Assembly (NCBI GenBank): GCA_038529355.1
Contig: JBCBDU010000001.1
Span: 90,821-154,820 of the forward strand
Length of the DNA: 64,000 nt
Origin: CALBPI01 sp038529355
GTDB taxonomy: Bacteria > Pseudomonadota > Gammaproteobacteria > Steroidobacterales > Woeseiaceae
Direction: 5' to 3'
Shown: positions 35,740 to 43,262 of the stretch, piece after piece
Layout: every line of letters starts with the position of its first letter
Position numbering within the stretch: position 1 is the stretch's first letter
Made by a program: the position numbers and the translations under genes
The notes under the pieces: generated by a model
Database searches by the model: none
The model's input: the letters and a program-made list of their open reading frames with translations, nothing else
Told to the model about the DNA's origin: nothing

Positions 35740-36102
35740 TCAGGCCTTATCAGCGAGCATCTGCAATCGCAGACTGCGGATCTCGCCGATCACAGCGCGC
35801 CGATTCAGACGCATGTTGAACCACAGTTTCAAGGCGATTTGTGCGGAGTTCAGCATGATAGCGAATGCGGCAAATGTCAGTTTGTCGCTGATCGATTCGG
35901 CCTGCACCAGACCGATAACGCAATAGATCAACGCCGCACCGGCTATAAGGATCGCAACCCAGGTCCAGATTCTTAATTCACTGCCAGGGCCACGGAAACT
36001 GCTCCACACCTCCCTATAAAAGCCGTCTTCCTCGTAAACATCCAAGGTCTGTGCATCGTGCTCAGCCAGCAGATCACGCATTTTTTCGTCAAAATCTGTC
36101 AT
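35740..36102 (-). CDS. Small membrane protein paired with the ECF sigma factor
   Basis: 120 residues. An acidic N-terminal part (about 1-45, MTDFDEKMRDLLAEHDAQTL) and two membrane helices (about 46-66 and 76-95), then a basic end (NMRLNRRAVIGEIRSLRLQM). Its ATG overlaps the sigma factor stop by 4 bases. A small two-helix protein directly after an ECF sigma gene could be its anti-sigma factor, but no known anti-sigma domain is visible and proteins like this are usually listed as unknown function. Confidence 0.85.
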   Translation of the reverse strand: MTDFDEKMRDLLAEHDAQTLDVYEEDGFYREVWSSFRGPGSELRIWTWVAILIAGAALIYCVIGLVQAESISDKLTFAAFAIMLNSAQIALKLWFNMRLNRRAVIGEIRSLRLQMLADKA

Positions 36103-36656
36103 GTCGGTTCTCCGGTTAGTTCGATATCAGCCGCTTCTCGCAATCGCTTGCGCGCGTTGAACAGCCGTGACTTGACGGTGCCCGCCGGCACGGCCAGCAC
36201 ACGACCGATTTCAGCGACCGTAAAGCCATATTCATAAAACAAGATCAGCAATCGTTTGTCCTCTGCACCCAGCGCCGCGAACAGCGACTCGAGCGTGGTG
36301 TCCGCAGCCGGCGTGACTTCCGGCGATTGCTGAGCGAGAGTCAGTGCCTCGCGAATTTCGCGCAGCCGCACCGCACCACGAATGTGGTCAGCGGCGCGTC
36401 GCCGGATGATCGTGAACGACCATGCCTTGAATTGATTAACGTCTTTAAGCCGATGGATGTTGCGCGCAATCGCCAATGCGGCCTCTTGCATCACATCCCC
36501 CGAATCATCGCGATTGCCGACCAACCAATGCGCGAAGCGCGCCCAGCGTGGATGCCAACGCCGGTACAGGATCGCGAACGCGCGCTCGTCACCGGCAACA
36601 CACAACTCAACCAGAGCGCGCTCTTCTGCGGACAATTGCGGCGTTGTTTGCGACAC
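36099..36656 (-). CDS. ECF RNA polymerase sigma factor
   Basis: 185 residues. Region 2 is present (AFAILYRRWHPRWARFAHWL, DVMQEAALAIARNIHRLKDV, FKAWSFTIIRRRAADHIRG) and region 4 (LLILFYEYGFTVAEIGRVLA, then AGTVKSRLFNARKRLREAAD). It should direct RNA polymerase to a small regulon, possibly including its own gene. Translationally coupled to the small membrane gene at 35740-36102. Divergent from the M23 peptidase with about 200 bp between, so envelope stress is a possible signal, by inference only. Confidence 0.93.
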   Translation of the reverse strand: MSQTTPQLSAEERALVELCVAGDERAFAILYRRWHPRWARFAHWLVGNRDDSGDVMQEAALAIARNIHRLKDVNQFKAWSFTIIRRRAADHIRGAVRLREIREALTLAQQSPEVTPAADTTLESLFAALGAEDKRLLILFYEYGFTVAEIGRVLAVPAGTVKSRLFNARKRLREAADIELTGEPT

Positions 36657-36854
36657 CTGACACCTTTCGGGTTTACCTTGCGATTACACAGTAGTCGATC
36701 CAGAGCACCAAACGGTTCATCTTGCGGCAAAAAAGAACGATCACAGGCAAACGTAGCCGTTCGACACGTGATCAGGCACGTTCACTATTGATTCACGGGC
36801 AGGCACAATGCGCTTAACTCGTTCAGGCAATCCTTTCGCCATCTTTAAAGCACA

Positions 36855-37721
36855 ATGATGCTCAGCAAATCAGCGACCCGTCGAATTGGCGCCAGACGCG
36901 CATGCGCGAACTGGCGCGTGTCGCTATGCATCCTTGCGCTGCCCGTTGGACTTGTTGCACGCGCTGACCTGCCGGCGCATACGCCTGTGCCCGGCGGCAT
37001 CGCTGTTATCGATCTGGGCGCAACGCAACCGGAGACAGCGACGCTCGCAGGCCGCGATGTCGCTATTGTCAAAGACGGTGCGCGGTGGGTCGCCGTTGCC
37101 GGCATTCCGCTGGATGTGGCCGAACAAACACTACCGCTAACCATCAAGCGCCCCACTGGCATCCGTACACGGGCGATCGCTGTTTCTCCGGTCACCTACC
37201 GCGAGCAGCACTTAACCATTAAGGAACAGCGCTACGTTACGCCGGACGAGAAGCAGCTGCAGCGCTACCGACGGGAGCGCGCGCAGATGGATGCCGCGCG
37301 CGCTAGCCGCACACCTGCCGATTCGTTCGACGTATTTGACCGCGCGCCGGTTGACGGGCCGCGCAGCGACAGCTTCGGCGCCAGACGCTTCTACAACGGG
37401 CAGCCACGCAATCCGCATAGTGGCATGGACATTTCAGCGCCGGCAGGAACGCCGGTACGCGCGCCGGGCGCAGGTCGTGTCGTCGCCGTCGGCGACTATT
37501 TTTTCAACGGCAAAACCGTCATGGTTGACCATGGTGCGGGTCTTGTGACCATGTATTGCCATCTGTCAGCCATCGCCGTCAGCGACGGCGATACGATCAA
37601 TGTCGGACAAACGTTGGGTCGCGTCGGCGCAACCGGTCGCGTGACCGGCGCACACCTGCATTGGGGTGTCTACCTCAGTGGTGTCGCCATCAATCCGGCG
37701 TTGATGCTGAGCGATCCTTAG
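36855..37721 (+). CDS. Secreted M23-family (LytM) peptidase
   Basis: 288 residues with an N-terminal signal sequence (RVSLCILALPVGLVARADLP). The middle (about 45-150) is an accessory region as in other exported M23 proteins; the C-terminal LytM domain (about 165-285) has the zinc ligands in NPHSGMDISAPAGTPVRAPG and HLHWGVYLSG, plus VMVDHGAGLVTMYCHLSAI. It should cut peptide cross-links of peptidoglycan in the periplasm. The active-site His and Asp are intact, so it is likely an enzyme and not merely an activator of the EnvC kind. Confidence 0.9.
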   Translation: MMLSKSATRRIGARRACANWRVSLCILALPVGLVARADLPAHTPVPGGIAVIDLGATQPETATLAGRDVAIVKDGARWVAVAGIPLDVAEQTLPLTIKRPTGIRTRAIAVSPVTYREQHLTIKEQRYVTPDEKQLQRYRRERAQMDAARASRTPADSFDVFDRAPVDGPRSDSFGARRFYNGQPRNPHSGMDISAPAGTPVRAPGAGRVVAVGDYFFNGKTVMVDHGAGLVTMYCHLSAIAVSDGDTINVGQTLGRVGATGRVTGAHLHWGVYLSGVAINPALMLSDP

Positions 37722-37747
37722 CGACAAGCTGGCAATCGACTAGCCCG

Positions 37748-38189
37748 TTATTGCAGCTCATTCTTCAGCCAAGCTCGGGCAAGCCGCAAGTGCCTGTCGA
37801 TCGTGCAAGGCAAGCAATTCATCGTCGCACCCAACTGTGGCAAAACGCCCTTCGTCCAGCGTGACCTTGAGGTCATCTGCACCACGTTTTTATGCACGTC
37901 GCGCTTTGGTATGGCCCACATGCAAGCGCAGCATCATACGCGCAGCGAGCGCCGAGAAATGCGCCCGATCCTGCCAGTCGACGTCGACATCGACATCGAC
38001 CAGGCGCTAGAACGCTTCATGCACGAGCGCAGTTGGTTGCAACGTGTGCGCTGCATGCTCTGCGCAAAACAGACGGCGCGCGGTACTTTGCAGTTACTCA
38101 TACACCACCGGTGTCAGCGCACTGCCGGCGTCCGCCTCGCCACCCAAGCATTGCTGCGGCAATTGCGTGATGTTGCCTGACTTTTGCAT
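37748..38189 (-). pseudogene. Decayed ECF sigma factor gene (three stops, region 4 deletion)
   Basis: Reading the minus strand from the ATG at 38189 gives MQKSGNITQLPQQCLGGEAD, VVYE-stop, ARRLF, HTLQPTALVHEAF-stop, DWQDRAHFSALAARMM, stop, KRGADDLKVTLDEGRFA and DELLALHDRQA. After a frameshift it continues LRLARAWLKNELQ and stops at 37748. These pieces line up in order with ECF sigma factors of the TIGR02999 type, which carry LQPTALVHEAYLRL, DWQDRAHFFALAARLM and LARAWLKNEL. In-frame stops lie at 38094-38096, 38007-38009 and 37890-37892, and most of region 4 (the -35 binding part) is missing. The gene cannot make a working sigma factor. Confidence 0.85.
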
Positions 38190-38237
38190 ACGATGATCGC
38201 AGCAGCTAACGCGCCCGTCTCGGGAGCGTATGCCGGT

Positions 38238-39626
38238 CTAGCACGGCGGCGGGCGATTGACCCGCAGTGCAGCCTCTGCGAGCCGAGCCGCTTGCAGCAC
38301 AGTCGCATCGCGCGTCAAAGCGCCGGTCAGCATCAAGCCAACCGGAAGCCCCGCGGCCGTGAATCCACAGGGGATTGAGATCGACGGTTGCCCGGTAAAG
38401 TCACTAATGATGGTGTTTTGCCACGCAAGCTGTGCATGATTGGCAGGCGGATTGTCGATAGCGACGGCAGCGGCTGTCGACGTCGGCGCGGCTAATACAT
38501 CGCAGTGCGCGAACAGTGCGTCGGCGCGTTGGGTAAAGCCGCGCCTGAAGTGCTGCGCGCGCGCGTATGCAGCGCTCGTGATGCGTTGCGCGGCTAGTAG
38601 TTTGCCTCGAACTTGTTCGCCAAAGTGTTCGGGACACTGTTGCAGGTCGCGTTCGTGAATCGCCGCAGCCTCGGCAAAGATGTCACGACTCGCAAGCGCT
38701 GCGTCCGCAACGTCTGGAAGGTCTAGCGATACTGCTTGTGCACCAGCCGAAAACAACTGTGCCAATGCTGCGCGCACAATGTCGACAACCTCGTCATCGC
38801 CATCGAAAAAATATCGCTCAACGATCCCGATGCGCAGATGCTTCAGGTTGCCACCGGCGCTATTGAACGGCTGCCTTTCGGGCGCCGGCAAACAATAGGG
38901 ATCGCTCGCGTCCGGCCCGGCAATCACGTCCAGCATCAATGCCGTGTCTTCTACCGTTCTGGTGATCGGCCCGACATGATCCATCGTCCAGCACAGCGGT
39001 ATGACACCCGCCTTGCTGACCAGCCCGAACGTCGGTTTAAATCCGGTAACACCGCAGCAGTGCGAAGGCTGTCGAATCGAGCAGCCTGTGTCGGTACCGA
39101 TTGCGCCAAACGCAAGCCCTGCGGCAACCGCAGCTGCCGAGCCGCCACTCGAGCCACCGGCAAAATGCGTATCCAACCATGGGTTACGCACCGCACCAAA
39201 CCAGTCGTTCTCACTGGTCGTCCCGTACGCCAACTCGTGCAGTCCGGTCTTGCCAAGGATGACGGCGCCCGCCGCTTTCAGGCGACGCACGACGGTTGCG
39301 TCCGTCTCCGGCACTCGATGCTCGAAAACTTTCGAGCCGCCGGTAGTGCGCACGCCCTGGGTATCGCACAAGTCCTTGATAGCCAGCGGAATCCCTTGCA
39401 GGACACCACGATCTACGCCGCGTGCAAAATCAGCATCGGCGCGACTCGCCGCCGCCAACGCTGCGTCGCCCGTCACGGTAATGAACGCGTTCAGTCGCCC
39501 GTCGTGTGCCGCAATGCGATCAAGCATGAGTTGCGTCAGCTGCGTTGCTGTCACCGTTCCGGATCGCAGTTGCTGCGCCGTGTGTGCTATCGAATCAAAA
39601 TGCACGCCGACGCGCCCGTCGAACAC
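38238..39626 (-). CDS. Amidase signature family hydrolase
   Basis: 462 residues, GTG start at 39626 with no nearby ATG. Amidase signature enzyme: catalytic Lys in IPLAIKDLCDTQGVRTTGGS, the GGSSGGSAAAVAAGLA block with the cis-Ser, and the nucleophile Ser in GTDTGCSIRQPSHCCGVTGF. The usual TGGSIR reads TGCSIR here, but the three catalytic residues are kept. The C-terminus (GQPSISIPCGFTAAGLPVGL) is typical. It hydrolyses an amide to acid and ammonia; the substrate is unknown. No GatB or GatC neighbours are present, so it is unlikely to be GatA. Confidence 0.9.
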   Translation of the reverse strand: MFDGRVGVHFDSIAHTAQQLRSGTVTATQLTQLMLDRIAAHDGRLNAFITVTGDAALAAASRADADFARGVDRGVLQGIPLAIKDLCDTQGVRTTGGSKVFEHRVPETDATVVRRLKAAGAVILGKTGLHELAYGTTSENDWFGAVRNPWLDTHFAGGSSGGSAAAVAAGLAFGAIGTDTGCSIRQPSHCCGVTGFKPTFGLVSKAGVIPLCWTMDHVGPITRTVEDTALMLDVIAGPDASDPYCLPAPERQPFNSAGGNLKHLRIGIVERYFFDGDDEVVDIVRAALAQLFSAGAQAVSLDLPDVADAALASRDIFAEAAAIHERDLQQCPEHFGEQVRGKLLAAQRITSAAYARAQHFRRGFTQRADALFAHCDVLAAPTSTAAAVAIDNPPANHAQLAWQNTIISDFTGQPSISIPCGFTAAGLPVGLMLTGALTRDATVLQAARLAEAALRVNRPPPC

Positions 39627-39654
39627 TCAGTTTGCGCTGGCCATACATCAATCA

Positions 39655-40149
39655 CTAGATGCGCTCAAACTCTGCGGCTGGCTCAGCCGTCGGTGTTGCG
39701 CTGTCCCGGTCATCGATAAAGCCGCGGAACTGGCGAGCGAGCTGGTCGAACACGGCAACAAACTCAATCAACTGCGCGTCGCTGTAGCCCGCATTGGCTA
39801 ACAGATCTGCTTCGAGCACCGGATCGTTGTCGCCATCAAGGTATGCGCGTGTCAATCGATGCTCCCGATTCCAATCGTTCATGTCCGCGATTGTTAACGT
39901 GTACCCGGTCAGGCCGAAATACAACTGCAGATCGCCGTCGTCATAGACAAACAAATAATATGTGATGCCGTCGATTTTGATCTTAAGAGAACGCGGCTCA
40001 TCGATCTGAACTGACGTATAGCCATCATCTTTCAGAATCTGCACCAACGCATCATCACTGTAGTCTTTACGTAGCGACTGCGCCGCGGCGTCTGTCACCA
40101 AGCAAAACAAGAGTCCTAAACCGAGGCTGATCATCAACGAGGCGCGCAT
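39655..40149 (-). CDS. Exported YbjN-domain protein
   Basis: 164 residues from the ATG at 40149, which has AAGGAG about 7 bases upstream; a longer frame to 40185 is not supported. Signal peptide SLMISLGLGLLFCLVTDAAA. The rest matches the YbjN fold pattern: ALVQILKDDGYTSVQIDEP, LKIKIDGITYYLFVYDDGDL, LQLYFGLTGYTLTIADMNDW and YLDGDNDPVLEADLLANAGY. YbjN proteins resemble type III secretion chaperones and are linked to stress and motility, but this one is exported. Exact role unknown. Confidence 0.82.
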   Translation of the reverse strand: MRASLMISLGLGLLFCLVTDAAAQSLRKDYSDDALVQILKDDGYTSVQIDEPRSLKIKIDGITYYLFVYDDGDLQLYFGLTGYTLTIADMNDWNREHRLTRAYLDGDNDPVLEADLLANAGYSDAQLIEFVAVFDQLARQFRGFIDDRDSATPTAEPAAEFERI

Positions 40150-40233
40150 ACCGATTCTCCTTCTATTAACGCTTCCAAAATACACGAGACGCCGCAGGAT
40201 CGCTGTGATCTGGTCGCCAAAGCAGCGGTAGCT

Positions 40234-40800
40234 TCAATTCACAACAGATGCCTGCTGAGTACCACTGTGCACGTGCGAGAGCACACCATCCGTAACGGCG
40301 AACGTGAACACCGATCCGTTAGCCGGCATCACGCACAAGGTATCGGGGCAGTCCATCACGTGAGCAACAACCGCATTGATGACGACGAAGTGCGTGAAAA
40401 TCGCAACAGAACCGGTCAGTTGCGTCAGTTGTTGCAACAAAATTGACCGCCAGCGGGTGATGTCTTCGTTTTGCTCGTTCCAGCGCTGTGTCATGAACGA
40501 CTGTATCCACTGTGCGCGCTGATCCAATGCAACCGGCGACGGTAATTCGCGAAACACCGGATCGACGGTCGGCGTTTTGCCCAACTGCATCGCATACGGT
40601 GCCGCCGTTTCGCGCGCTCGCCGCAGTGGGCTGGTAATGATGTGCGCCGGTGGCAAACTCATGCTGCGCAGGATGTCAGCTGCCGCGAGCGCCTGGCGCG
40701 CACCCAGTTCGCTCAGGCCCGGATCGGGATTATCCCCCCACTTCGCAGCCGCCTCACCATGTCGGACAAGATAGATGATCGTTCCGTCGGCGACGTTCAC
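40234..40800 (-). CDS. Histidine phosphatase family protein
   Basis: 188 residues of the phosphoglycerate-mutase-like branch: phospho-His motif IIYLVRHGEAAAKW at the N-terminus, second conserved Arg in IITSPLRRARETAAPY, and catalytic His in SVAIFTHFVVINAVVAHVM. Likely a small-molecule or phosphohistidine phosphatase of SixA-like size, but the substrate is unknown. The gene lies alone between the YbjN-like and sulfotransferase genes on the same strand. Confidence 0.88.
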   Translation of the reverse strand: MNVADGTIIYLVRHGEAAAKWGDNPDPGLSELGARQALAAADILRSMSLPPAHIITSPLRRARETAAPYAMQLGKTPTVDPVFRELPSPVALDQRAQWIQSFMTQRWNEQNEDITRWRSILLQQLTQLTGSVAIFTHFVVINAVVAHVMDCPDTLCVMPANGSVFTFAVTDGVLSHVHSGTQQASVVN

Positions 40801-40847
40801 GGGTTGGCATCAATAATTGGGGGCACAAGACTCACGGCGCACGCAAC

Positions 40848-41543
40848 TCAGTCAGACGCATCGGTCCATTGATAGCCAAAGGCCGCAATTTCCTTCGCAC
40901 AAACGCGTTCGATACGCGCGCGATCATCGCCATTGAGCACGTGGCTGTAGTGCTCGCGATTCTTGCGCGAGCCTCCTTTGGTCATTGGCAGACTCAGCGG
41001 CTCAGGCAGGCCGATGTCGCGACCAATCGTCGCCAGATCGTCAGCAAGGTGCTCGAACCGGGCAACCTTGTCGGCAACGATATGATCCGCAATCGTGTAG
41101 CTGCCCCAGTTAGTAATGAATTCGATCGGCGCCGTATTGAAAAACTCGAGCATCGTCGGACGCGGCTCGCGCGTGCTCCAAAAGTAGCGGCTGATCGCTT
41201 TATCAAACGGATTCCGTTCTATCGAAAACTTGTAGTAACTGTTCCAGATATCAGGATCGATGTGATCGCGAATGTACTCGGCCGGCGCGTGATTAAAAAA
41301 CCGCTTCGGCTCGAACTTCAATCCCAGTTTCAGCCAATCGAGTTTGCTGTAGTAGCGCTTCGCGATGCCATAGTTGGCAGCGCCGGGGTAACCGAGCTGT
41401 TGCCGCTTGGCCTCGTCAACCGGGGATATCGGCGTAACAATGTCGTCGCCGTCACAGAATTTCGACAGTGCAATTTCAACACTCGTCCCTGCAGTCTTGC
41501 GAGTCTTGATGAAAATGAACTTATAGCGGTGGTTGATGATCAT
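40848..41543 (-). CDS. Sulfotransferase family protein
   Basis: 231 residues from MIINHRYKFIFIKTRKTAGT. The 5'-phosphosulfate loop is KTRKTAGTSVE and the 3'-phosphate site is in KFSIERNPFDKAISRYFW, both typical of PAPS-dependent sulfotransferases of the heparan/carbohydrate type. In bacteria these proteins often decorate surface glycans or lipids. No PAPS synthesis or glycan genes are beside it, so the acceptor is unknown. A longer frame to 41597 is possible but poorly supported. Confidence 0.85.
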   Translation of the reverse strand: MIINHRYKFIFIKTRKTAGTSVEIALSKFCDGDDIVTPISPVDEAKRQQLGYPGAANYGIAKRYYSKLDWLKLGLKFEPKRFFNHAPAEYIRDHIDPDIWNSYYKFSIERNPFDKAISRYFWSTREPRPTMLEFFNTAPIEFITNWGSYTIADHIVADKVARFEHLADDLATIGRDIGLPEPLSLPMTKGGSRKNREHYSHVLNGDDRARIERVCAKEIAAFGYQWTDASD

Positions 41544-41838
41544 GTTGTTCTCGTTGATACGCGCGGCGATCCCATTGGGCTCCAGGGCGTCAAACACGCA
41601 CGCGACGTGCGCCAGATCGACACGCTAGCGTAGTGTAGCGAAAAAGTCTGAGGGATACGGCGCAGTTCTGACTGTGAACTTCGCACTGCCACACGGTCAG
41701 CGGGCTCGCCTGCGCGCATCCATTGTGATTCAAAACATGTGGCGGCCAGGCTAAAGCCGTGCACCAGTCAGCCCGCTGAATGACCCAATCTAAACATACA
41801 GATCCGAACGCGCGGATGCGCAACTCAAAATCGCAGGT
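41544..41838. other. Intergenic region without a recognised gene
   Basis: About 300 bp between the sulfotransferase start and the terminator. A minus-strand frame (41540-41764) of 74 codons crosses into the sulfotransferase gene and has no ribosome site or recognisable domain. The stretch 41645-41765 has a composition unlike the flanking promoters and might be a dispersed repeat, but no internal repeat or inverted end was seen. Confidence 0.5.
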
Positions 41839-41877
41839 AAAAAAAAGGCGTCACCACAACCGCTGTGTGGTGACGCC
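41839..41877 (-). terminator. Rho-independent terminator after the fasciclin gene
   Basis: GGCGTCACCAC (41847-41857), a 9-base loop and GTGGTGACGCC (41867-41877) form an 11-bp perfect stem. On the minus strand it is followed by eight T residues (A run at 41839-41846). It lies about 75 bases past the fasciclin gene stop. Confidence 0.92.
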
Positions 41878-41953
41878 TTTCTGCGCCTTAGCGCGTTAGC
41901 TCTTTAGCTCTTGAACTTTTGCACGGTAGCTTTTCGCGTTTCCGAGCTTCGGC

Positions 41954-43096
41954 TTACAGTGTGGACAGATCGACCGGAATCAATACTCGGGAAATCGTCG
42001 TCACAAACCCATTCGCCGCGCGGAAGTTGTTCTTGCTCAACAACGACACGCGCGGATCACGCAACCGCGGATCGTTGTCGATCAGCGTACGCGTCGCCAC
42101 ATCTGGCGTAATCGTTGCGCCGGCCAACGTCTGCAATGATTCTGCCGTCAGCACATCTTTGACCGGAATGCCTGCGGGCAACACGTGGTACAGCAGCACC
42201 GCCTGCAACAGCGGAATGGGATCGCCGTCGCCGAGCTGCGTCAAAGCACCAACGATCACATTGAAGGCCTCACCCTCATCGCGACCGCGGTAGCCGAGAT
42301 CACGCGCCAACCGGATGAACGCCTGATCATTTGGCGCCAACACGGTCAAATCAGCGTCGATATCCGCCACAGCGCCGACCAGATCCGCCGCTTGCAGTGC
42401 AGTCAACAATAAGTCGAAATCCTTGGAATTGTGATCGAACGAGCCGCCGCTGGCTGCGACTAGACCGGCAATAGTTGGCAGCTCAGCCGCATTCGTGTTG
42501 GCGATGTCCAGGGGGATCAGCACTCGGGAAATAGGATTGATGACGCCATTTTCCGCACGAATACCGTCTGTTTTGCCGCTGAGGCGAGCGTCGCGAATGT
42601 CCGGATCGTTGTCGATCAGTTGACGGCGACGTGGCAGCAACGTGGCACCTTCGAGCAAGGTTTGCACGATAGGCGTCTGTGATGTTTCGCTGGCCGTTTT
42701 GGCACCCGGTGACACGTGATAGAGCAACACGTTGGTGAGCACCGGAATTGGATCACCGCCGCCCAGCTCGGTCAGGGCAGCGACAATGAATTCAAACGCT
42801 TGCGCCTCATCGCGACCGCTAAAACCGAGGTCCTTAGCGAGGCGAATAAATGCGGCATCAGTCGGCGCGTAGACGGTCAGATCGGCATCAGGATCATCCA
42901 GTGCGCCGGCGAGATCCGCGGCCAGCACGGCGTTCAGCAAAATATCGAAATCGTTGCGGTCGCGGTCAAATTCGCCGCCACTCTGAACAACGATGCCGGT
43001 AATGGTAGGCGCATGGCCTGCGTGGGCCGTCATCGCGCCCAGCAACCCCAAACTGGCTACGGCGCTTGCAAAGTAGTGAGTAATCGCTCTCGTCAT
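41954..43096 (-). CDS. Secreted protein with two fasciclin domains
   Basis: 380 residues from MTRAITHYFASAVASLGLLG, preceded by GGGAG at 9 bases; ATGs further upstream are too close to that site. A signal peptide ends near MTAHAGHA. Two fasciclin (FAS1) domains of about 150 residues follow, each with the H1-like AADLAGALDDPDADLTVYAP or ADLVGAVADIDADLTVLAPN motif and a VLLYHV segment. The repeats are highly similar, so they came from an internal duplication. FAS1 proteins take part in adhesion or matrix binding. The gene follows the TonB receptor at 43263 but a strong terminator lies between. Confidence 0.92.
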   Translation of the reverse strand: MTRAITHYFASAVASLGLLGAMTAHAGHAPTITGIVVQSGGEFDRDRNDFDILLNAVLAADLAGALDDPDADLTVYAPTDAAFIRLAKDLGFSGRDEAQAFEFIVAALTELGGGDPIPVLTNVLLYHVSPGAKTASETSQTPIVQTLLEGATLLPRRRQLIDNDPDIRDARLSGKTDGIRAENGVINPISRVLIPLDIANTNAAELPTIAGLVAASGGSFDHNSKDFDLLLTALQAADLVGAVADIDADLTVLAPNDQAFIRLARDLGYRGRDEGEAFNVIVGALTQLGDGDPIPLLQAVLLYHVLPAGIPVKDVLTAESLQTLAGATITPDVATRTLIDNDPRLRDPRVSLLSKNNFRAANGFVTTISRVLIPVDLSTL

Positions 43097-43208
43097 GTCA
43101 TTCATCTCCCAATAAATCAAAGTGACGTAGTGTCGCTTTGTCTATTCGATGACTGTGGCGCAATGGATGCACAGCGAGAGCATCGCCAGCGGCAATCGTT
43201 TTTCACGG

Positions 43209-43240
43209 AAAAAAAAAACCCCGCCGAAGCGGGGCTTTTT
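43209..43240 (-). terminator. Rho-independent terminator after the TonB receptor gene
   Basis: CCCCGC (43219-43224), CGAA loop and GCGGGG (43229-43234), flanked by an A run (43209-43218) and T run (43236-43240), so it can work in both directions. On the minus strand it lies about 25 bases after the stop of the TonB receptor. Confidence 0.92.
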
Positions 43241-43262
43241 CGATCTTTCTGTCAGTAGACAA

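Noticed and set aside
37803..38180. Plus-strand frame of 125 codons between the peptidase and amidase genes
   Set aside because: The minus strand here reads as a decayed ECF sigma factor, which explains the sequence; the plus-strand frame shows no family motif.
38238..39626. Amidase as GatA of the glutamyl-tRNA amidotransferase
   Set aside because: No gatB or gatC beside it, and the sequence near the nucleophile (TGCSIRQPSHCC) departs from the GatA pattern.
38736..39719. Plus-strand frame of 327 codons across the amidase gene
   Set aside because: Same reason: antisense to the amidase, Cys/Arg-rich, no ribosome site and no recognisable domain.
39001..39801. Long plus-strand frame of 266 codons across the amidase gene
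   Set aside because: It is antisense to an amidase with all signature motifs; Ala/Arg/Pro-rich with no domain, a mirror of the real gene's codon bias.
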